A DNA stretch of 64,000 nt from Pseudomonas sp. RIT-PI-S (GCF_025642975.1 NZ_JANZKJ010000002.1:124001-188000), one strand, 5' to 3'; numbered from the stretch's first letter, positions 53,491-63,744 are shown. Numbers and translations are program-made. The notes: generated from the sequence alone by a model not told the origin.

Positions 53491-54702
53491 TTACAGCAGG
53501 CGCTCTTCTACGCCAAGCAGGTACAGCACCCCTTCCAGCCCCAAGGTGGAAATGGCATGTCGCGCCGAAGCCTTGACCAGCGGCTTGGCACGGAAGGCCA
53601 CGCCCAGGCCGGCAATCCCCAGCATGGGCAGGTCGTTGGCACCGTCGCCCACCGCGATGGTTTGCTCGAGGCTCAGGCCCTCGCGGGCAGCCAGCTCACG
53701 CAACAGCTCGGCCTTGCGCTGGGCATCGACGATCGGCTCCACCGCTACGCCCGTGCATTTGCCGTCCTCGACCTGCAGTTCGTTGGCAAACACATAGTCA
53801 ATCCCCAGCCGTGCCTGCACCTGCTTGGCGAAGTAAGTGAAGCCGCCGGAGAGAATCGCCGTCTTGTAGCCCAGGCGCTTGAGCCCGGCGAACAACTCTT
53901 CGGCACCGTCGGTCAGGCGCAGGGCGGCCCCGATCTCGTCGAGCACGCTGACATCCAGGCCCTTGAGCAGCGCCATGCGCTCCTTGAAGCTGGCGCGGAA
54001 ATCCAGCTCGCCGCGCATGGCTCGCTCGGTGATTTCCGATACGCGCTCGCCTACCCCAGCCGCCTTGGCCAGCTCGTCGATGACTTCGGCCTGGATCAAT
54101 GTCGAATCCATGTCGAACACCGCCAGGCGGCGGTGGCGGCGGTAGAGATCGTCCAGTTGCAAGGCGATATCCACGTCCAGTTCGCGGGCTGCCTCTAGTA
54201 GCTCGGCGCGCAACGCTTGCGGGTCCACCGGAGCGCCTTGCAGGCGAATGTCCACGCAACCGTGCGGAACGTGGGCGGGGTTGCCATCCAGCCTAACGGG
54301 CGCCGACAGGCGGTCAATACGTTCAACTTCCAAGCCGTACCCACTGGCGATGCTGCTTACCCGGTGCAATTGCGCGGCCGTCAGGCCATGGGTCAGCAGG
54401 CTGAGCAGGTAGCGTGGCGTGGCCTGGGCATGGGCCCAGCCTTCGTAGGCCTGTCGATCCAGGCGCTGCACGTCGCCCTGGACCCCCAGGTGCTCGCAGG
54501 CCTGCACCAGCCGCTCAGCCAGCGACTCGGCCGAGCTACCGGCCGCCGGCTCTACCAGCGCGGTAAGCGTCAGCGCGCCATGGGCCACCGCCTGGGCGAT
54601 GTCCAACAGGCTCGCGCCGCCCTCGGCCAGCGCCTCGACCAGCGCGGCACTCAGCCCCGGCCGGTCACGGCCGGTGATGTTGATCAGGACGAATTCGCGC
54701 AA
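53491..54702 (-). CDS. serB: Phosphoserine phosphatase
   Basis: The protein has about 403 residues. The N-terminal half is an ACT-like pair (REFVLINITGRDRPGLSAAL onward). The C-terminal HAD phosphatase holds FDMDSTLIQAEVIDELAKAA (the nucleophile Asp motif), LSGGFTYFAKQ and VGDGANDLPML. It makes serine from phosphoserine. I prefer the TTG at 54702 because GAGG lies six bases upstream and the homologous sequence starts there; a second TTG at 54723 is also open. Neither is ATG, so the start is uncertain by seven residues. Confidence 0.93.
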   Translation of the reverse strand: MREFVLINITGRDRPGLSAALVEALAEGGASLLDIAQAVAHGALTLTALVEPAAGSSAESLAERLVQACEHLGVQGDVQRLDRQAYEGWAHAQATPRYLLSLLTHGLTAAQLHRVSSIASGYGLEVERIDRLSAPVRLDGNPAHVPHGCVDIRLQGAPVDPQALRAELLEAARELDVDIALQLDDLYRRHRRLAVFDMDSTLIQAEVIDELAKAAGVGERVSEITERAMRGELDFRASFKERMALLKGLDVSVLDEIGAALRLTDGAEELFAGLKRLGYKTAILSGGFTYFAKQVQARLGIDYVFANELQVEDGKCTGVAVEPIVDAQRKAELLRELAAREGLSLEQTIAVGDGANDLPMLGIAGLGVAFRAKPLVKASARHAISTLGLEGVLYLLGVEERLL

Positions 54703-54763
54703 GGCCCACCTCGGTATTGGCAAAAAAAGCGCATTCTAACCAGTTTCCATGCGCGGCGGCGCT

Positions 54764-54791
54764 TTGAACCCCAAGGGGCCCTCGCTATACT
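54764..54791 (+). promoter_or_regulatory. Promoter of the AhpA/Smp-like gene
   Basis: TTGAAC (54764-54769) and TATACT (54786-54791), spaced 16 bases, lie about 30 bases before the GTG start at 54825, so the leader is very short. On the opposite strand TAGAAT (54733-54738) could serve serB as a -10 element, but no matching -35 is visible. Confidence 0.55.
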
Positions 54792-54824
54792 GCGCAGCAC
54801 TTCCAGCCTCAAGAGCCGAGCGCA

Positions 54825-56318
54825 GTGAACCGGCCCACGCCTGTCAAAAACGATAACTTCTTTCTGCTGATCTTTCGGGCCCTGCGTCATCGCCGCGTAC
54901 CGATCGCACTGCGCATTGCCACCCACAACGTGATTCTGGTCGCCGTGGCGCTGGTGATCTACGCGTGCGTCATGGGGCTGCAGTTCAAGCAAGCCATGCA
55001 CGAGCAAGCCGACGCGCTGGGGCAGAGCCTGACCACCCAGACCGCCGTTTCGGCCACCGAGCTGCTGGTGTCCAATGACATCCTCAGCCTCAACGTGCTG
55101 CTCAACAACCTGGTGAAGAACCCGCTGGTGGCCCACGCGGCCATCTTCAGCGGGGATAACCGCGTGATCGCCGAGGCCGGGCAAAAGCCCAAGCCGGGGC
55201 TGATGACCATGTCTGGCGGGGTATACGAAACCCGTCTGGCGTTCCAGGACGTGACCACCGGCACGCTGCGGGTCAGCCTGAACATGGAGCAGTTCCAACA
55301 GCCGATGACCATTAGCCTGCAGAGCATGGGCATTCTCAGCGCCATACTGCTGGCCTTGGCCTTGGCGTTCAGCCTGCGTATCGGCCGTCACCTCACCACG
55401 CCCTTGCTGCAACTGCGGGTGTGGCTGAGGGATATCACCCCCTATACCCCCGCCACCGATCGCCAGGATGAAATCGGCGACGTGGCTCGCGACCTTCACG
55501 CCAAATACGCTCCGGAGCCACCGCCCGAGCCTGAGCCGGAAGAAGAGCCCGAGGCGGCACCGGCACCGGCCTTCGCCCCGTTCACCGGCGCTGCCGGCGC
55601 GCCTGCCAAGCCTGCCCCGGCTGGCCGGCGCGTGCTGGCCGACGAAGACGAAGAAGATGACGATGCCTTCGCTGACCTGGGTGACCTTTCGGTGCCAGGC
55701 CCGGCCGAAGCGGCCGCCGCCCCTGCCGCGCCCGCCGTGCCGCAACACAGTGCCGTGCTGGCCGTCCAATTGGGCTCGCAAGAGCAATTGCGCCGCCTGC
55801 CCCGGGCTCGCCTGCTGGAGCTGCTCGAGCGCTACAGGGAATGCCTGGCCCAAGCCGCCTCGCTGTACCAGGGCCATGTGAATACGCTTACCGATGGCAG
55901 CAGCCTGGTGCTGTTCCACAGCAACGACGGCGGCGATGACTACCTGACCAACGCCATTTGCTGTGGCGAGCTGTTGCGTGCGTTGGGCCACGAATTACAG
56001 ATCGAGGTCGCCGACAGCGGCATCACTTTGCAACTGCAATTGGGCCTAGCGCTGGCGGACGAGCTATACGGCATGGACCAATCCGAGCTGCTGGCCACGG
56101 AACCCGCGCGAGCGGCGTTGGCGCTGTCGCAGCACAGCCGCAACCTGCTGTTGGTGGAGCGCAAGGTCAATGAGGATGCACTGGTTCGCCAGCGCGCGCG
56201 CATCCGCTCGATCGCCAGCCCGGAGGGCGCGTCTTGCGTCGAGCGGCTGCTGGAACCGTACCCTTCGCTGCTCGAACGTCAACTGGCGCGGATGGCGGAT
56301 CGCCGGGTGAAGGGCTAG
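54825..56318 (+). CDS. AhpA/Smp-like inner-membrane protein with degenerate cyclase-like domain
   Basis: The 497-residue protein starts at GTG 54825. Two membrane segments (about 28-48 and 165-185) flank a periplasmic region (LLVSNDILSLNVLLNNLVKN) and are followed by a HAMP-like stretch. A long Pro/Glu/Ala-rich linker (EPPPEPEPEEEPEAAPAPAF) leads to a C-terminal domain (about 300-497) resembling a nucleotide cyclase fold without obvious metal-binding residues. Divergence from serB is the E. coli smp/ytjB-serB arrangement, and Pseudomonas relatives are called AhpA/YtjB. A signalling or envelope role is likely but undefined. Confidence 0.75.
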   Translation: MNRPTPVKNDNFFLLIFRALRHRRVPIALRIATHNVILVAVALVIYACVMGLQFKQAMHEQADALGQSLTTQTAVSATELLVSNDILSLNVLLNNLVKNPLVAHAAIFSGDNRVIAEAGQKPKPGLMTMSGGVYETRLAFQDVTTGTLRVSLNMEQFQQPMTISLQSMGILSAILLALALAFSLRIGRHLTTPLLQLRVWLRDITPYTPATDRQDEIGDVARDLHAKYAPEPPPEPEPEEEPEAAPAPAFAPFTGAAGAPAKPAPAGRRVLADEDEEDDDAFADLGDLSVPGPAEAAAAPAAPAVPQHSAVLAVQLGSQEQLRRLPRARLLELLERYRECLAQAASLYQGHVNTLTDGSSLVLFHSNDGGDDYLTNAICCGELLRALGHELQIEVADSGITLQLQLGLALADELYGMDQSELLATEPARAALALSQHSRNLLLVERKVNEDALVRQRARIRSIASPEGASCVERLLEPYPSLLERQLARMADRRVKG

Positions 56319-56354
56319 GCCCTTTCACAGGCTTGCCCGTTACACGCCAAAGCC

Positions 56355-56426
56355 GTAGCAACCGGGCTTGCCCGCGATCAGGCGCAGCTCCGCGTAACGC
56401 CTGCCGCCGGCAAGCCGCGCGGCTAC
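56355..56426. repeat. REP-like inverted repeat between convergent genes
   Basis: GTAGC (56355-56359) with GGGCTTGCCCGCG faces GGCAAGCC and GCTAC (56422-56426). It is a REP doublet placed between the AhpA-like gene and the PqiC-like gene, both of which end here. Confidence 0.6.
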
Positions 56427-56496
56427 GAGTCGGGGCTCGCGGGCAACCATAAAATCTCCTACGGGAGGTTGAAGCCTGCGAGCTGAAGTTGTCGGA

Positions 56497-57204
56497 TCAG
56501 AACCGAAACACTTCCATACCCGTCCGCACCGGCGTTGCCAGTGGGATCTTCTGTTTTTCCGGCTCGTCTTTCTTTACCTGGGTGCTGCTGGCCTTGCGTG
56601 GCTCTTCCGCCAGCGCGGGTTGGCCAGCGAGCGGCTTGACCGCGGCACTCAGCTGTTCGGCCAGGCGTTGCAGCAGTACCCCCTGGGCCTGGACCTGCGC
56701 AGCGGTGTCGCCAGCATGTTTTTCTTCCAGGTGGACCAGGCGGCTGTCGCGAACCTGACCGCGCCGGTCCAGCACCCGCCATTGGGCGTCCAGCACCGCG
56801 GGCTGGGCGCCACCCGAATCCAGGCGGGTGATCGACAGCAATACCTGCACGTCTGGGGTGAAGTTAGCCGTGGTCGGCGCCAGTACCACGCGCTGGGTGT
56901 CCAGGCGCCATGCCAGCTGCCGCAGCAGCAACTGGTCGATGTCTGCGGTCAGGCTACCGGCCCAACGCCCGTCGGTGGCGGCAGTCAGGCTGCCGTCCTT
57001 CTGCCGCTGCAGGAGGGTTTCACGTTGCAGATAGTCGGCAACCGACACCGGCCCCAGCAAAACCGACATGCCGCTGGTTTGCTTGGGTTGGCCCGGGTTG
57101 CCGCTGTCGAGTTGATACAAGGCCACCGGCTGATGAACGCTGCAGCCGGCAAGGCCGAGCACACCGGTCAGGAGAACAGCGAAAGGTAGGCGCAGAAAAT
57201 TCAT
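56497..57204 (-). CDS. PqiC-like ABC transport auxiliary lipoprotein
   Basis: The 235-residue lipoprotein has a signal peptide with lipobox LAGC (Cys21) and the PqiC/YmbA pattern: PVALYQLDSG, VLLGPVSVADYLQRETLLQR, and DQLLLRQLAWRLDT. The C-terminus is charged (SSTQVKKDEPEKQK). Related proteins work with MCE-type PqiA/PqiB systems in outer-membrane lipid homeostasis. No pqiAB genes are here, so it is an orphan by position, 162 bases downstream of parC. Confidence 0.85.
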   Translation of the reverse strand: MNFLRLPFAVLLTGVLGLAGCSVHQPVALYQLDSGNPGQPKQTSGMSVLLGPVSVADYLQRETLLQRQKDGSLTAATDGRWAGSLTADIDQLLLRQLAWRLDTQRVVLAPTTANFTPDVQVLLSITRLDSGGAQPAVLDAQWRVLDRRGQVRDSRLVHLEEKHAGDTAAQVQAQGVLLQRLAEQLSAAVKPLAGQPALAEEPRKASSTQVKKDEPEKQKIPLATPVRTGMEVFRF

Positions 57205-57366
57205 GATTCCGTCCAGGCGGCCTGGCTTGGCCGGGCCGCAGTGATACCGATACCAAAGGGCGCCGATCGAGCAGGCGCCAGTGGGGACATATCATCCGTG
57301 AATACCGCGCCGGACTCCAGCCTCCAGTGCTCGCTTGTCTGAAAACGACCACCGGCGCCTGGCGAA

Positions 57367-59625
57367 TCAGACGGAGGGTTCGACCAGCAATGCATCCACG
57401 CGCTGGAAGCCGCGCGGGAGCTTGTTGCCGCGCCGGCCGCGCTCGCCCTTGTAGTGCTCCAGGTCGTCGGCCTTGAGTGACAGCGTGCGCTTGCCGGCCT
57501 GGAGCACAAGGGTCGCACCATCGCTGACAACCGCAAGGTCCGTCACATACTCCTCACGACTGGCGACCCGATCACCCGGCACGCCGATGATCTTGTTGCC
57601 CTTGCCCTTGCCCAGCTGTGGCAAGTCCGCCACCTTGAACACCAGCAAGCGCCCTTCCGTGGTGACCGCCGCGACCCACTGCCGCTCACGATCGGCCAGC
57701 GGCCGCGGAGCCATTACCCGCGCACCGTTGGGCAGGCTGAGCAGGGCCTTACCGGCCTTGTTCTTGGCTTGCAGGTCTTCCCCCTTCACCACGAAGCCGT
57801 AGCCGGCGTCCGAGGCAATCACATAAAGGGCATCGTCGTCAGGCAGCAGCAGGCACTCGAATTGCGCGCCAGGGGGCGGCGTCAGGCGGCCAGTCAGTGG
57901 CTCACCCTGGCCACGGGCCGACGGTAGGCTATGCGCAGGCAGCGAATAGCTGCGCCCGGTGGAATCGATGAACACCGCGTATTGGTTCGAGCGGCCCGGC
58001 GCGGCGGCCTTGAAACCGTCACCGGCTTTGTAGGACAGCGCCGTGGCGTCGATGTCATGGCCTTTGGCGCAGCGCACCCAGCCCTTCTCCGACAGCACCA
58101 CCGTGACCGGCTCGGTAGGCATCAGCTCGTTTTCCGACAGGGCGCGGGCTTCGGCGCGCTCGACGATCGGCGAGCGTCGCGCGTCGCCGTAAGTCTTGGC
58201 GTCGGCCAGCAGTTCACTGCGCACCAGCTTCTTCAGCTTGCTTTCGCTCGCCAGCAGCGCGAGGAGTTTTTCGCGCTCTTCGGCCAAGGCGTTCTGCTCG
58301 TCGCGGATTTTCATTTCTTCGAGGCGCGCCAACTGGCGCAGGCGCGTGTCGAGGATGTAGTCGGCCTGAATCTCCGACAGCGCGAAGCGCTCGATCAACT
58401 TGGCCTTGGGATGGTCCTCGGTGCGGATGATCTCGATCACTTCGTCGAGGTTAAGGAAGGCCACCAGCAAGCCTTCAAGCAGATGCAAGCGGCGCTCGAC
58501 CTTGTCCAGGCGGAACTGCAAACGGCGGCGCACCGTACGCACGCGGAACTCCAGCCACTCTTGCAGCAGGGTGCGCAGGTTCTTCAGCTGTGGCCTGCCG
58601 TCCAGGCCAATGATGTTCATGTTGACCCGGTAGGTGGTTTCCAGGTCGGTGGTCGCGAACAGGTGTTGCATCAGCTCGCCGGCGTCCACACGGTTCGAGC
58701 GCGGGATGATCACGATGCGGCAAGGGTTTTCGTGGTCCGACTCATCGCGCAGGTCTGCCACCATCGGCAGCTTTTTCGCCTGCATCTGCGCGGCGATCTG
58801 TTCCAGCACCTTGGCGCCGGAGACCTGGTGTGGCAGCGCGGTAACGACCACGTCGCCGTCCTCCACCCGGTAAACCGCGCGCATGCGCACCGAGCCCTTG
58901 CCGTTTTCGTACATCTTCAGCAATTCATGCCGCGGCGTGACGATCTCGGCCTCGGTAGGGTAGTCCGGCCCTGGTAGGTGCTCGCAGAGCTGCTCGATGC
59001 TCGCGCCTGGCTCGTCGAGCAGGCGCACACAGGCCGTGGCGACTTCGCGCAGGTTATGCGGTGGCACATCCGTGGCCATGCCCACGGCGATGCCGGTGGT
59101 GCCGTTGAGCAGGATATTGGGCAAGCGCGCCGGGAGCACCGCGGGTTCGTCCAGGGTGCCGTCGAAGTTCGGCACCCAGTCTGCCGTGCCCTGCCCCAGC
59201 TCACTGAGCAGCACCTCGGAATAGCGCGACAGCCGCGCCTCGGTATAGCGCATGGCGGCGAAGGACTTAGGATCGTCCGGCGCGCCCCAGTTACCCTGGC
59301 CGTCGATCAGCGTGTAGCGATAGCTGAAGGGCTGCGCCATCAACACCATGGCTTCGTAACAGGCCGAGTCTCCGTGGGGATGGAACTTGCCGAGCACGTC
59401 ACCCACCGTTCGGGCGGATTTCTTATGCTTGGAGTCGGCATCCAGGCCCAGCTCGCTCATGGCATAGACGATGCGACGCTGCACTGGCTTGAGGCCGTCG
59501 CCGATATGCGGCAGCGCGCGGTCCATGATCACGTACATGGAATAGTTGAGGTAGGCCTGTTCGGTGAAGTCAGCCAGGGACCGGCGCTCTACGCCCTCCA
59601 GGCTGAGATCGGTGGATTCGCTCAT
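57367..59625 (-). CDS. parC: DNA topoisomerase IV subunit A
   Basis: The 752-residue subunit starts [20 protein letters not shown] (59625, GAGG upstream). It has the breakage-reunion domain with catalytic Tyr127 ([11 protein letters not shown]) and the quinolone-contact helix [16 protein letters not shown]. Ser87 and Glu91, the positions changed in quinolone-resistant P. aeruginosa, are wild type. A C-terminal beta-pinwheel follows. It decatenates chromosomes with ParE, and is separated from parE by two small envelope genes in the same direction. Confidence 0.97.
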   Translation of the reverse strand: MSESTDLSLEGVERRSLADFTEQAYLNYSMYVIMDRALPHIGDGLKPVQRRIVYAMSELGLDADSKHKKSARTVGDVLGKFHPHGDSACYEAMVLMAQPFSYRYTLIDGQGNWGAPDDPKSFAAMRYTEARLSRYSEVLLSELGQGTADWVPNFDGTLDEPAVLPARLPNILLNGTTGIAVGMATDVPPHNLREVATACVRLLDEPGASIEQLCEHLPGPDYPTEAEIVTPRHELLKMYENGKGSVRMRAVYRVEDGDVVVTALPHQVSGAKVLEQIAAQMQAKKLPMVADLRDESDHENPCRIVIIPRSNRVDAGELMQHLFATTDLETTYRVNMNIIGLDGRPQLKNLRTLLQEWLEFRVRTVRRRLQFRLDKVERRLHLLEGLLVAFLNLDEVIEIIRTEDHPKAKLIERFALSEIQADYILDTRLRQLARLEEMKIRDEQNALAEEREKLLALLASESKLKKLVRSELLADAKTYGDARRSPIVERAEARALSENELMPTEPVTVVLSEKGWVRCAKGHDIDATALSYKAGDGFKAAAPGRSNQYAVFIDSTGRSYSLPAHSLPSARGQGEPLTGRLTPPPGAQFECLLLPDDDALYVIASDAGYGFVVKGEDLQAKNKAGKALLSLPNGARVMAPRPLADRERQWVAAVTTEGRLLVFKVADLPQLGKGKGNKIIGVPGDRVASREEYVTDLAVVSDGATLVLQAGKRTLSLKADDLEHYKGERGRRGNKLPRGFQRVDALLVEPSV

Positions 59626-59632
59626 GCAAGCC

Positions 59633-60169
59633 TCATCGGTTGGTGTTCTGGCGCAACAGCATGTTGCCGTCGCGCAGGGTGAATTCAAGACGTTTCAAGG
59701 CACTCATGCCTAGGAGTATCTGCTCGCCCGGCAACCCCGGCACTACCACGGCGCTGACTTGCGACAGGCGAATATCGCCCAGTTCCAGGCTGGCGAGCCG
59801 CGTGCGGTAGCCCTGGGCGGCGCCATTGGCAGTGTTGAGCATCACCGGGGCGCCTTTTTCCAGGCTCAGCTGGCTCGCCACATCTGCGGGGATCGAGACT
59901 TCGGTGGCACCGGTGTCGAGCATAAAGCTCACCGCCTGACCATTGACCCGGCCATCGGCCACGAAATGCCCCTGGCGGTTGCCCTGCAGGCGGACCTCCA
60001 CGAAACCCGCGCCATGGGTAGAGCTCAGCTCGCGGTTGGGGTTTTCCTGACGCTGCTCCCACTCCCCGAAGAACCGTGAGGCCAGGAACAGCCCGGCAAC
60101 CCAGGCCAGCGCCAGCAGCCACCGGCCCGCCTGGCGGCCGGGCGGTGAACTCGAGGGGGGCGAGCTCAT
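59633..60169 (-). CDS. Membrane-anchored retropepsin-like protein (TIGR02281 type)
   Basis: From the ATG at 60169 the product has 178 residues: one N-terminal membrane helix (about 14-32), then a single retropepsin-like domain. Its active site is [13 protein letters not shown] (Asp-Thr-Gly), with [14 protein letters not shown] near the end. Such proteins are single-lobe aspartic-protease folds facing the periplasm, presumably acting as dimers. The start overlaps the stop of the upstream gene by four bases, and parC follows after 7 bases. The substrate is unknown. Confidence 0.85.
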   Translation of the reverse strand: MSSPPSSSPPGRQAGRWLLALAWVAGLFLASRFFGEWEQRQENPNRELSSTHGAGFVEVRLQGNRQGHFVADGRVNGQAVSFMLDTGATEVSIPADVASQLSLEKGAPVMLNTANGAAQGYRTRLASLELGDIRLSQVSAVVVPGLPGEQILLGMSALKRLEFTLRDGNMLLRQNTNR

Positions 60170-61155
60170 GGTGCCGCCTCCCAGCCGCCCGGCGGCGCGG
60201 CGAAGCGCCAGACGACCGGGCGACGCTCGCCATCGGCACGGGCCCAATCGTTGTTGTCCGTGCCAATCCACGCGCCCGTGTCATCCAGGGCCAACGCTTC
60301 GGTCAGCCCATAGGGCTTGTCATAGCGTCTCGATGGTTGCAGCCCCGCCTCGGCGAATGACCAGCAGCGTTCCACGGCGGCGGTCGTCGGGTCACGGCGG
60401 CATACCTTGTAGGCATTGCGCTCGAGGGTGAACAACTTGCCCTTGAAATAGGTGAGGTCGGAAAAATCCTTGGCGTAGCTCAGGCCGATGCGCATTGGAA
60501 CGGGCACCTCCTCCGAGCCGCCTTCGCTGAGTAGCACGCAGGGGCCGTTACAGTCCCAACTGTCCGCGCGACGCTGCACTGCCAGAAGGCCGCGCTGCTC
60601 TCGTTCGGCGGCCAGCCACAAGCGCTGGGCCTCGGGGTCGATTGCCAGCCCTTCGAACAAGGCGTTGAAATGATGCAGCAGGCCGTTTTCCCGAGCCTCG
60701 GCAACCAATCGCATCGGCAGCGGCAACCATTGCGCCCCGCTTGGGCTGATGCGCAGTACGCTGGCCTTGGCTTCGCTGACCAGGTAGATCCGTTGCTGGG
60801 CATCGCAGGCGATGCCTTCGAAATCCAGGCTGCCGCCGCGCACCAGGCCGGCAGCGGCAGCACGGGCGACCAGGCTCCAGGGCAGGCCAACGTCAGGCGC
60901 GGGCGGGGCCTCGAAGGTCAGCGCACGGCTTTGCCACACCCCCCCGGTGCGGTCCATCCGGTACACCTGGTCGTCGTCCCGGTCAGAGACTGCCCACAGC
61001 TCACCGGCGCATAGCGCCAGCCCCGAGAGGTTGCCGCCGCGCATGCCTTCGACCGGGTATTCACCCTCCAAGGGAAGCTCGGGGACTTGAGCCGAGCCTT
61101 GAGCGAAGGCGACATTTGCGAGCAACAGCCACGCCGCGAGCGCGGCACGGATCAA
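60166..61155 (-). CDS. Secreted esterase-like/phytase-fold propeller protein
   Basis: The 329-residue protein has a signal peptide (MIRAALAAWLLLANVAFA) and a beta-propeller-like body with repeated blade motifs (LSGLALCAGELWAVSDRDDD, SLDFEGIACDAQQRIYLVSE, FEGLAIDPEAQRLWLAAERE, GLTEALALDDTGAWIGTDNN). This matches the esterase-like-activity-of-phytase family. It lies between parE and the retropepsin gene with four-base overlaps on both sides. Activity and substrate are not known. Confidence 0.8.
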   Translation of the reverse strand: MIRAALAAWLLLANVAFAQGSAQVPELPLEGEYPVEGMRGGNLSGLALCAGELWAVSDRDDDQVYRMDRTGGVWQSRALTFEAPPAPDVGLPWSLVARAAAAGLVRGGSLDFEGIACDAQQRIYLVSEAKASVLRISPSGAQWLPLPMRLVAEARENGLLHHFNALFEGLAIDPEAQRLWLAAEREQRGLLAVQRRADSWDCNGPCVLLSEGGSEEVPVPMRIGLSYAKDFSDLTYFKGKLFTLERNAYKVCRRDPTTAAVERCWSFAEAGLQPSRRYDKPYGLTEALALDDTGAWIGTDNNDWARADGERRPVVWRFAAPPGGWEAAP

Positions 61156-63056
61156 CTAAGCACCTCGGCAAGGTTGCCTTTGGCCTCGAGCCAACTTTTG
61201 CGGTCACCGGCGCGCTTCTTGGCCAATAGCATGTCCATCATTTCACTGGTTTGAGCGAAGTCGTCCAGCGTGAGCTGCACCAGCCGGCGTGTGTTCGGGT
61301 CCATGGTGGTTTCGCGCAGCTGCGGCGGGTTCATCTCGCCCAGCCCCTTGAAGCGGGTGACCTGCGGCTTGCCGCGTTTCTTCTCGGCCACCAGGCGGTC
61401 AAGAATGCCGTCCCGCTCGGCTTCGTCCAGGGCGTAGTAGATCTCCTTGCCAAGGTCGATGCGGTACAACGGCGGCATCGCCACATAAACGTGACCGGCG
61501 TCGACCAGCGGGCGGAAGTGCTGAACGAACAGCGCGCACAGCAGGGTGGCGATGTGCAAGCCGTCCGAGTCGGCGTCAGCGAGGATGCAGATCTTGCCGT
61601 AGCGCAGCTGGCTCATGTCGCTGGCGCCGGGGTCTACCCCAATGGCCACGGCAATGTTGTGCACCTCTTGGCTGGCCAGCACTTCGTTGCCGTCCACTTC
61701 CCACGTGTTCAGGATTTTCCCGCGCAGCGGGAGGATCGCCTGGAATTCTTTGTCGCGCGCCTGCTTGGCCGAGCCGCCGGCGGAATCGCCTTCCACCAGG
61801 AACAGCTCGGCGCGGGCGGGGTCCTGCCCGGCGCAGTCGGCCAGCTTGCCCGGCAACGCCGGGCCTTGGGTGATGCGCTTGCGCTCCACCTTCTTGCTCG
61901 CCTTCAGGCGGCGGCCGGCGTTACTGATCGCCAGCTCCGCCAACTGCAGGCCCAACTCCGGATGGGCATTGAGCCACAGGCTGAAGGCATCCTTGACCAC
62001 CCCAGACACGAAGGCCGCGGCTTCGCGCGATGACAGCCGCTCCTTGGTCTGCCCGGAGAATTGCGCATCCTGCATTTTCATCGAGAGCACGAAGGCGATC
62101 CGCTCCCACACGTCTTCGGGGGCAAGCTTGAGCCCACGGGGGAGCAGGTTGCGGAACTCGCAGAATTCGCGCATGGCGTCGAGCAGCCCCTGGCGCAGCC
62201 CATTCACGTGAGTGCCACCCTGGGCGGTAGGAATCAGGTTGACGTAGCTTTCCTGAACGCTGTCGCCGCCGTCGGGAAGCCACAGCAGGGCCCAGTCCAC
62301 CGCTTCCTTGTTGCCGGCGAGGCTGCCGCAGAAGGGTTCCACCGGCAGGCGCTGGAATTCGCTGACCGCGTCGGCGAGGTAGGAGCGGAGGCCGTCTTCG
62401 TAGTGCCACTCGGTTTTCTCGCCGCTGGCTTTGTCTTCGAAGGTGACCGACAAGCCGGGGCACAGCACAGCCTTGGCCTTGAGCACATGCTTGAGGCGGC
62501 TGATGGAGAATTTGGGGGAATCGAAATACTTAGGGTCCGGCGCGAAGTACACGCTGGTGCCGGTGTTGCGCTTGCCGACGCTGCCGATGACCTTCAGCTC
62601 GCTGGCCTTGAAGCCGTCGGCGAAGGTCATTTCATATTCCTGGCCGTCGCGCTTGACCCGCACCCGCACCAGGGTCGAGAGAGCGTTCACCACGGAAATG
62701 CCTACGCCGTGCAGGCCGCCGGAGAATTGGTAGTTCTTGTTGGAGAACTTGCCGCCGGCATGCAGCTTGGTGAGGATCAGCTCCACCCCGGGTACGCCCT
62801 CCTCTGGGTGGATGTCCACCGGCATGCCGCGGCCGTCGTCGATCACTTCGAGCGAATGGTCCGCGTGCAGGATCACTTGGATCGCACTGGCATGGCCAGC
62901 CAGGGCTTCGTCGACGCTGTTGTCGATGACTTCCTGGGCAAGATGGTTGGGCCGCTGGGTGTCGGTGTACATGCCCGGGCGTTTACGCACCGGGTCGAGG
63001 CCCGAGAGGACTTCGATGGCGTCGGCGTTATAGGAGCTAGCGCTGGGAGTGGCCAT
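61152..63056 (-). CDS. parE: DNA topoisomerase IV subunit B
   Basis: This 634-residue GHKL ATPase has DNSVDEALAGHASAIQV (Mg-ATP), IDDGRGMPVDIHPEEGVPG, and the toprim domain with LVEGDSAGGSAKQARDKEFQ and ILADADSDGLHIATLL. It partners ParC. The stop overlaps the start of the phytase-like gene, so parE leads a tightly packed line parE, propeller protein, retropepsin, parC, the same order as in P. aeruginosa. Confidence 0.97.
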   Translation of the reverse strand: MATPSASSYNADAIEVLSGLDPVRKRPGMYTDTQRPNHLAQEVIDNSVDEALAGHASAIQVILHADHSLEVIDDGRGMPVDIHPEEGVPGVELILTKLHAGGKFSNKNYQFSGGLHGVGISVVNALSTLVRVRVKRDGQEYEMTFADGFKASELKVIGSVGKRNTGTSVYFAPDPKYFDSPKFSISRLKHVLKAKAVLCPGLSVTFEDKASGEKTEWHYEDGLRSYLADAVSEFQRLPVEPFCGSLAGNKEAVDWALLWLPDGGDSVQESYVNLIPTAQGGTHVNGLRQGLLDAMREFCEFRNLLPRGLKLAPEDVWERIAFVLSMKMQDAQFSGQTKERLSSREAAAFVSGVVKDAFSLWLNAHPELGLQLAELAISNAGRRLKASKKVERKRITQGPALPGKLADCAGQDPARAELFLVEGDSAGGSAKQARDKEFQAILPLRGKILNTWEVDGNEVLASQEVHNIAVAIGVDPGASDMSQLRYGKICILADADSDGLHIATLLCALFVQHFRPLVDAGHVYVAMPPLYRIDLGKEIYYALDEAERDGILDRLVAEKKRGKPQVTRFKGLGEMNPPQLRETTMDPNTRRLVQLTLDDFAQTSEMMDMLLAKKRAGDRKSWLEAKGNLAEVLS

Positions 63057-63085
63057 GGGTTCTCTTCGTCAATCGTTATAAAAAG

Positions 63086-63694
63086 TCACAGGGCGCCGAG
63101 GTCGATCAGGGCGCAGCGAGCAGGCGCTACGCCGGCCAGTTTCAGCAGCTCGGGTATACGCTCGGCGAAACCTTGATAGCTGTGGTCGCCGCCTTGGCGT
63201 ACTTCAACCCTGCAGCCCTGGTAGAACGCTTCGGCATGGCGATAGTCGAGGGTTTCATCCGCCGTTTGCAGCCACACCTGAATGCGCTCGCCAGCTTGTG
63301 GCGGTGCCACTTCAAGGTCGGCCAGCGCCTGCACATGGCCCTCGGTGAGCTGCCACTCTTCCTGGGTATAGAGGTTTCGTTGCACGCCAAGGTGGCCGTC
63401 GAACAGCCGGTGCGGGTTGACCGCCGGGTTGATGAGCACCGCTCGCAGCCCATGCCGCTGTGCCAGGTGGGTCGCATAGTAGCCGCCAAGGGAGCTACCG
63501 ACCAGCAGCGGTTCACCCAGGGTTACGATTGCCTCTTCCAATTGGGCCATCGCCTCGCGGGGATGGTGGTGCAGCGCAGGTATCCGCAGTTGGCCCGCCA
63601 GCCCTAGCTGGGCCGCTGCGTTGACCAGCTGCATGGCCTTGCGCGAATCAGGCGAGCTATTAAGCCCATGGATGTACAAGATAGAAGCGGTCAT
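63086..63694 (-). CDS. yqiA: YqiA/YcfP-type alpha/beta-hydrolase
   Basis: The 202-residue esterase starts MTASILYIHGLNSSPDSRKA (63694). It has the oxyanion motif IHGLNSSP, nucleophile elbow VGSSLGGYYATHLA, catalytic Asp around LQTADETLDY and His in GGDHSYQGFAERIP. YqiA is a small intracellular esterase in E. coli. It sits between cpdA and parE, as in most gammaproteobacteria, 29 bases upstream of parE. Confidence 0.9.
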   Translation of the reverse strand: MTASILYIHGLNSSPDSRKAMQLVNAAAQLGLAGQLRIPALHHHPREAMAQLEEAIVTLGEPLLVGSSLGGYYATHLAQRHGLRAVLINPAVNPHRLFDGHLGVQRNLYTQEEWQLTEGHVQALADLEVAPPQAGERIQVWLQTADETLDYRHAEAFYQGCRVEVRQGGDHSYQGFAERIPELLKLAGVAPARCALIDLGAL

Positions 63695-63744
63695 GCGGCC
63701 TCCTGCGGTTCGATCGGTCAGCGAGTGTATCCCAGGCGCGCTGG

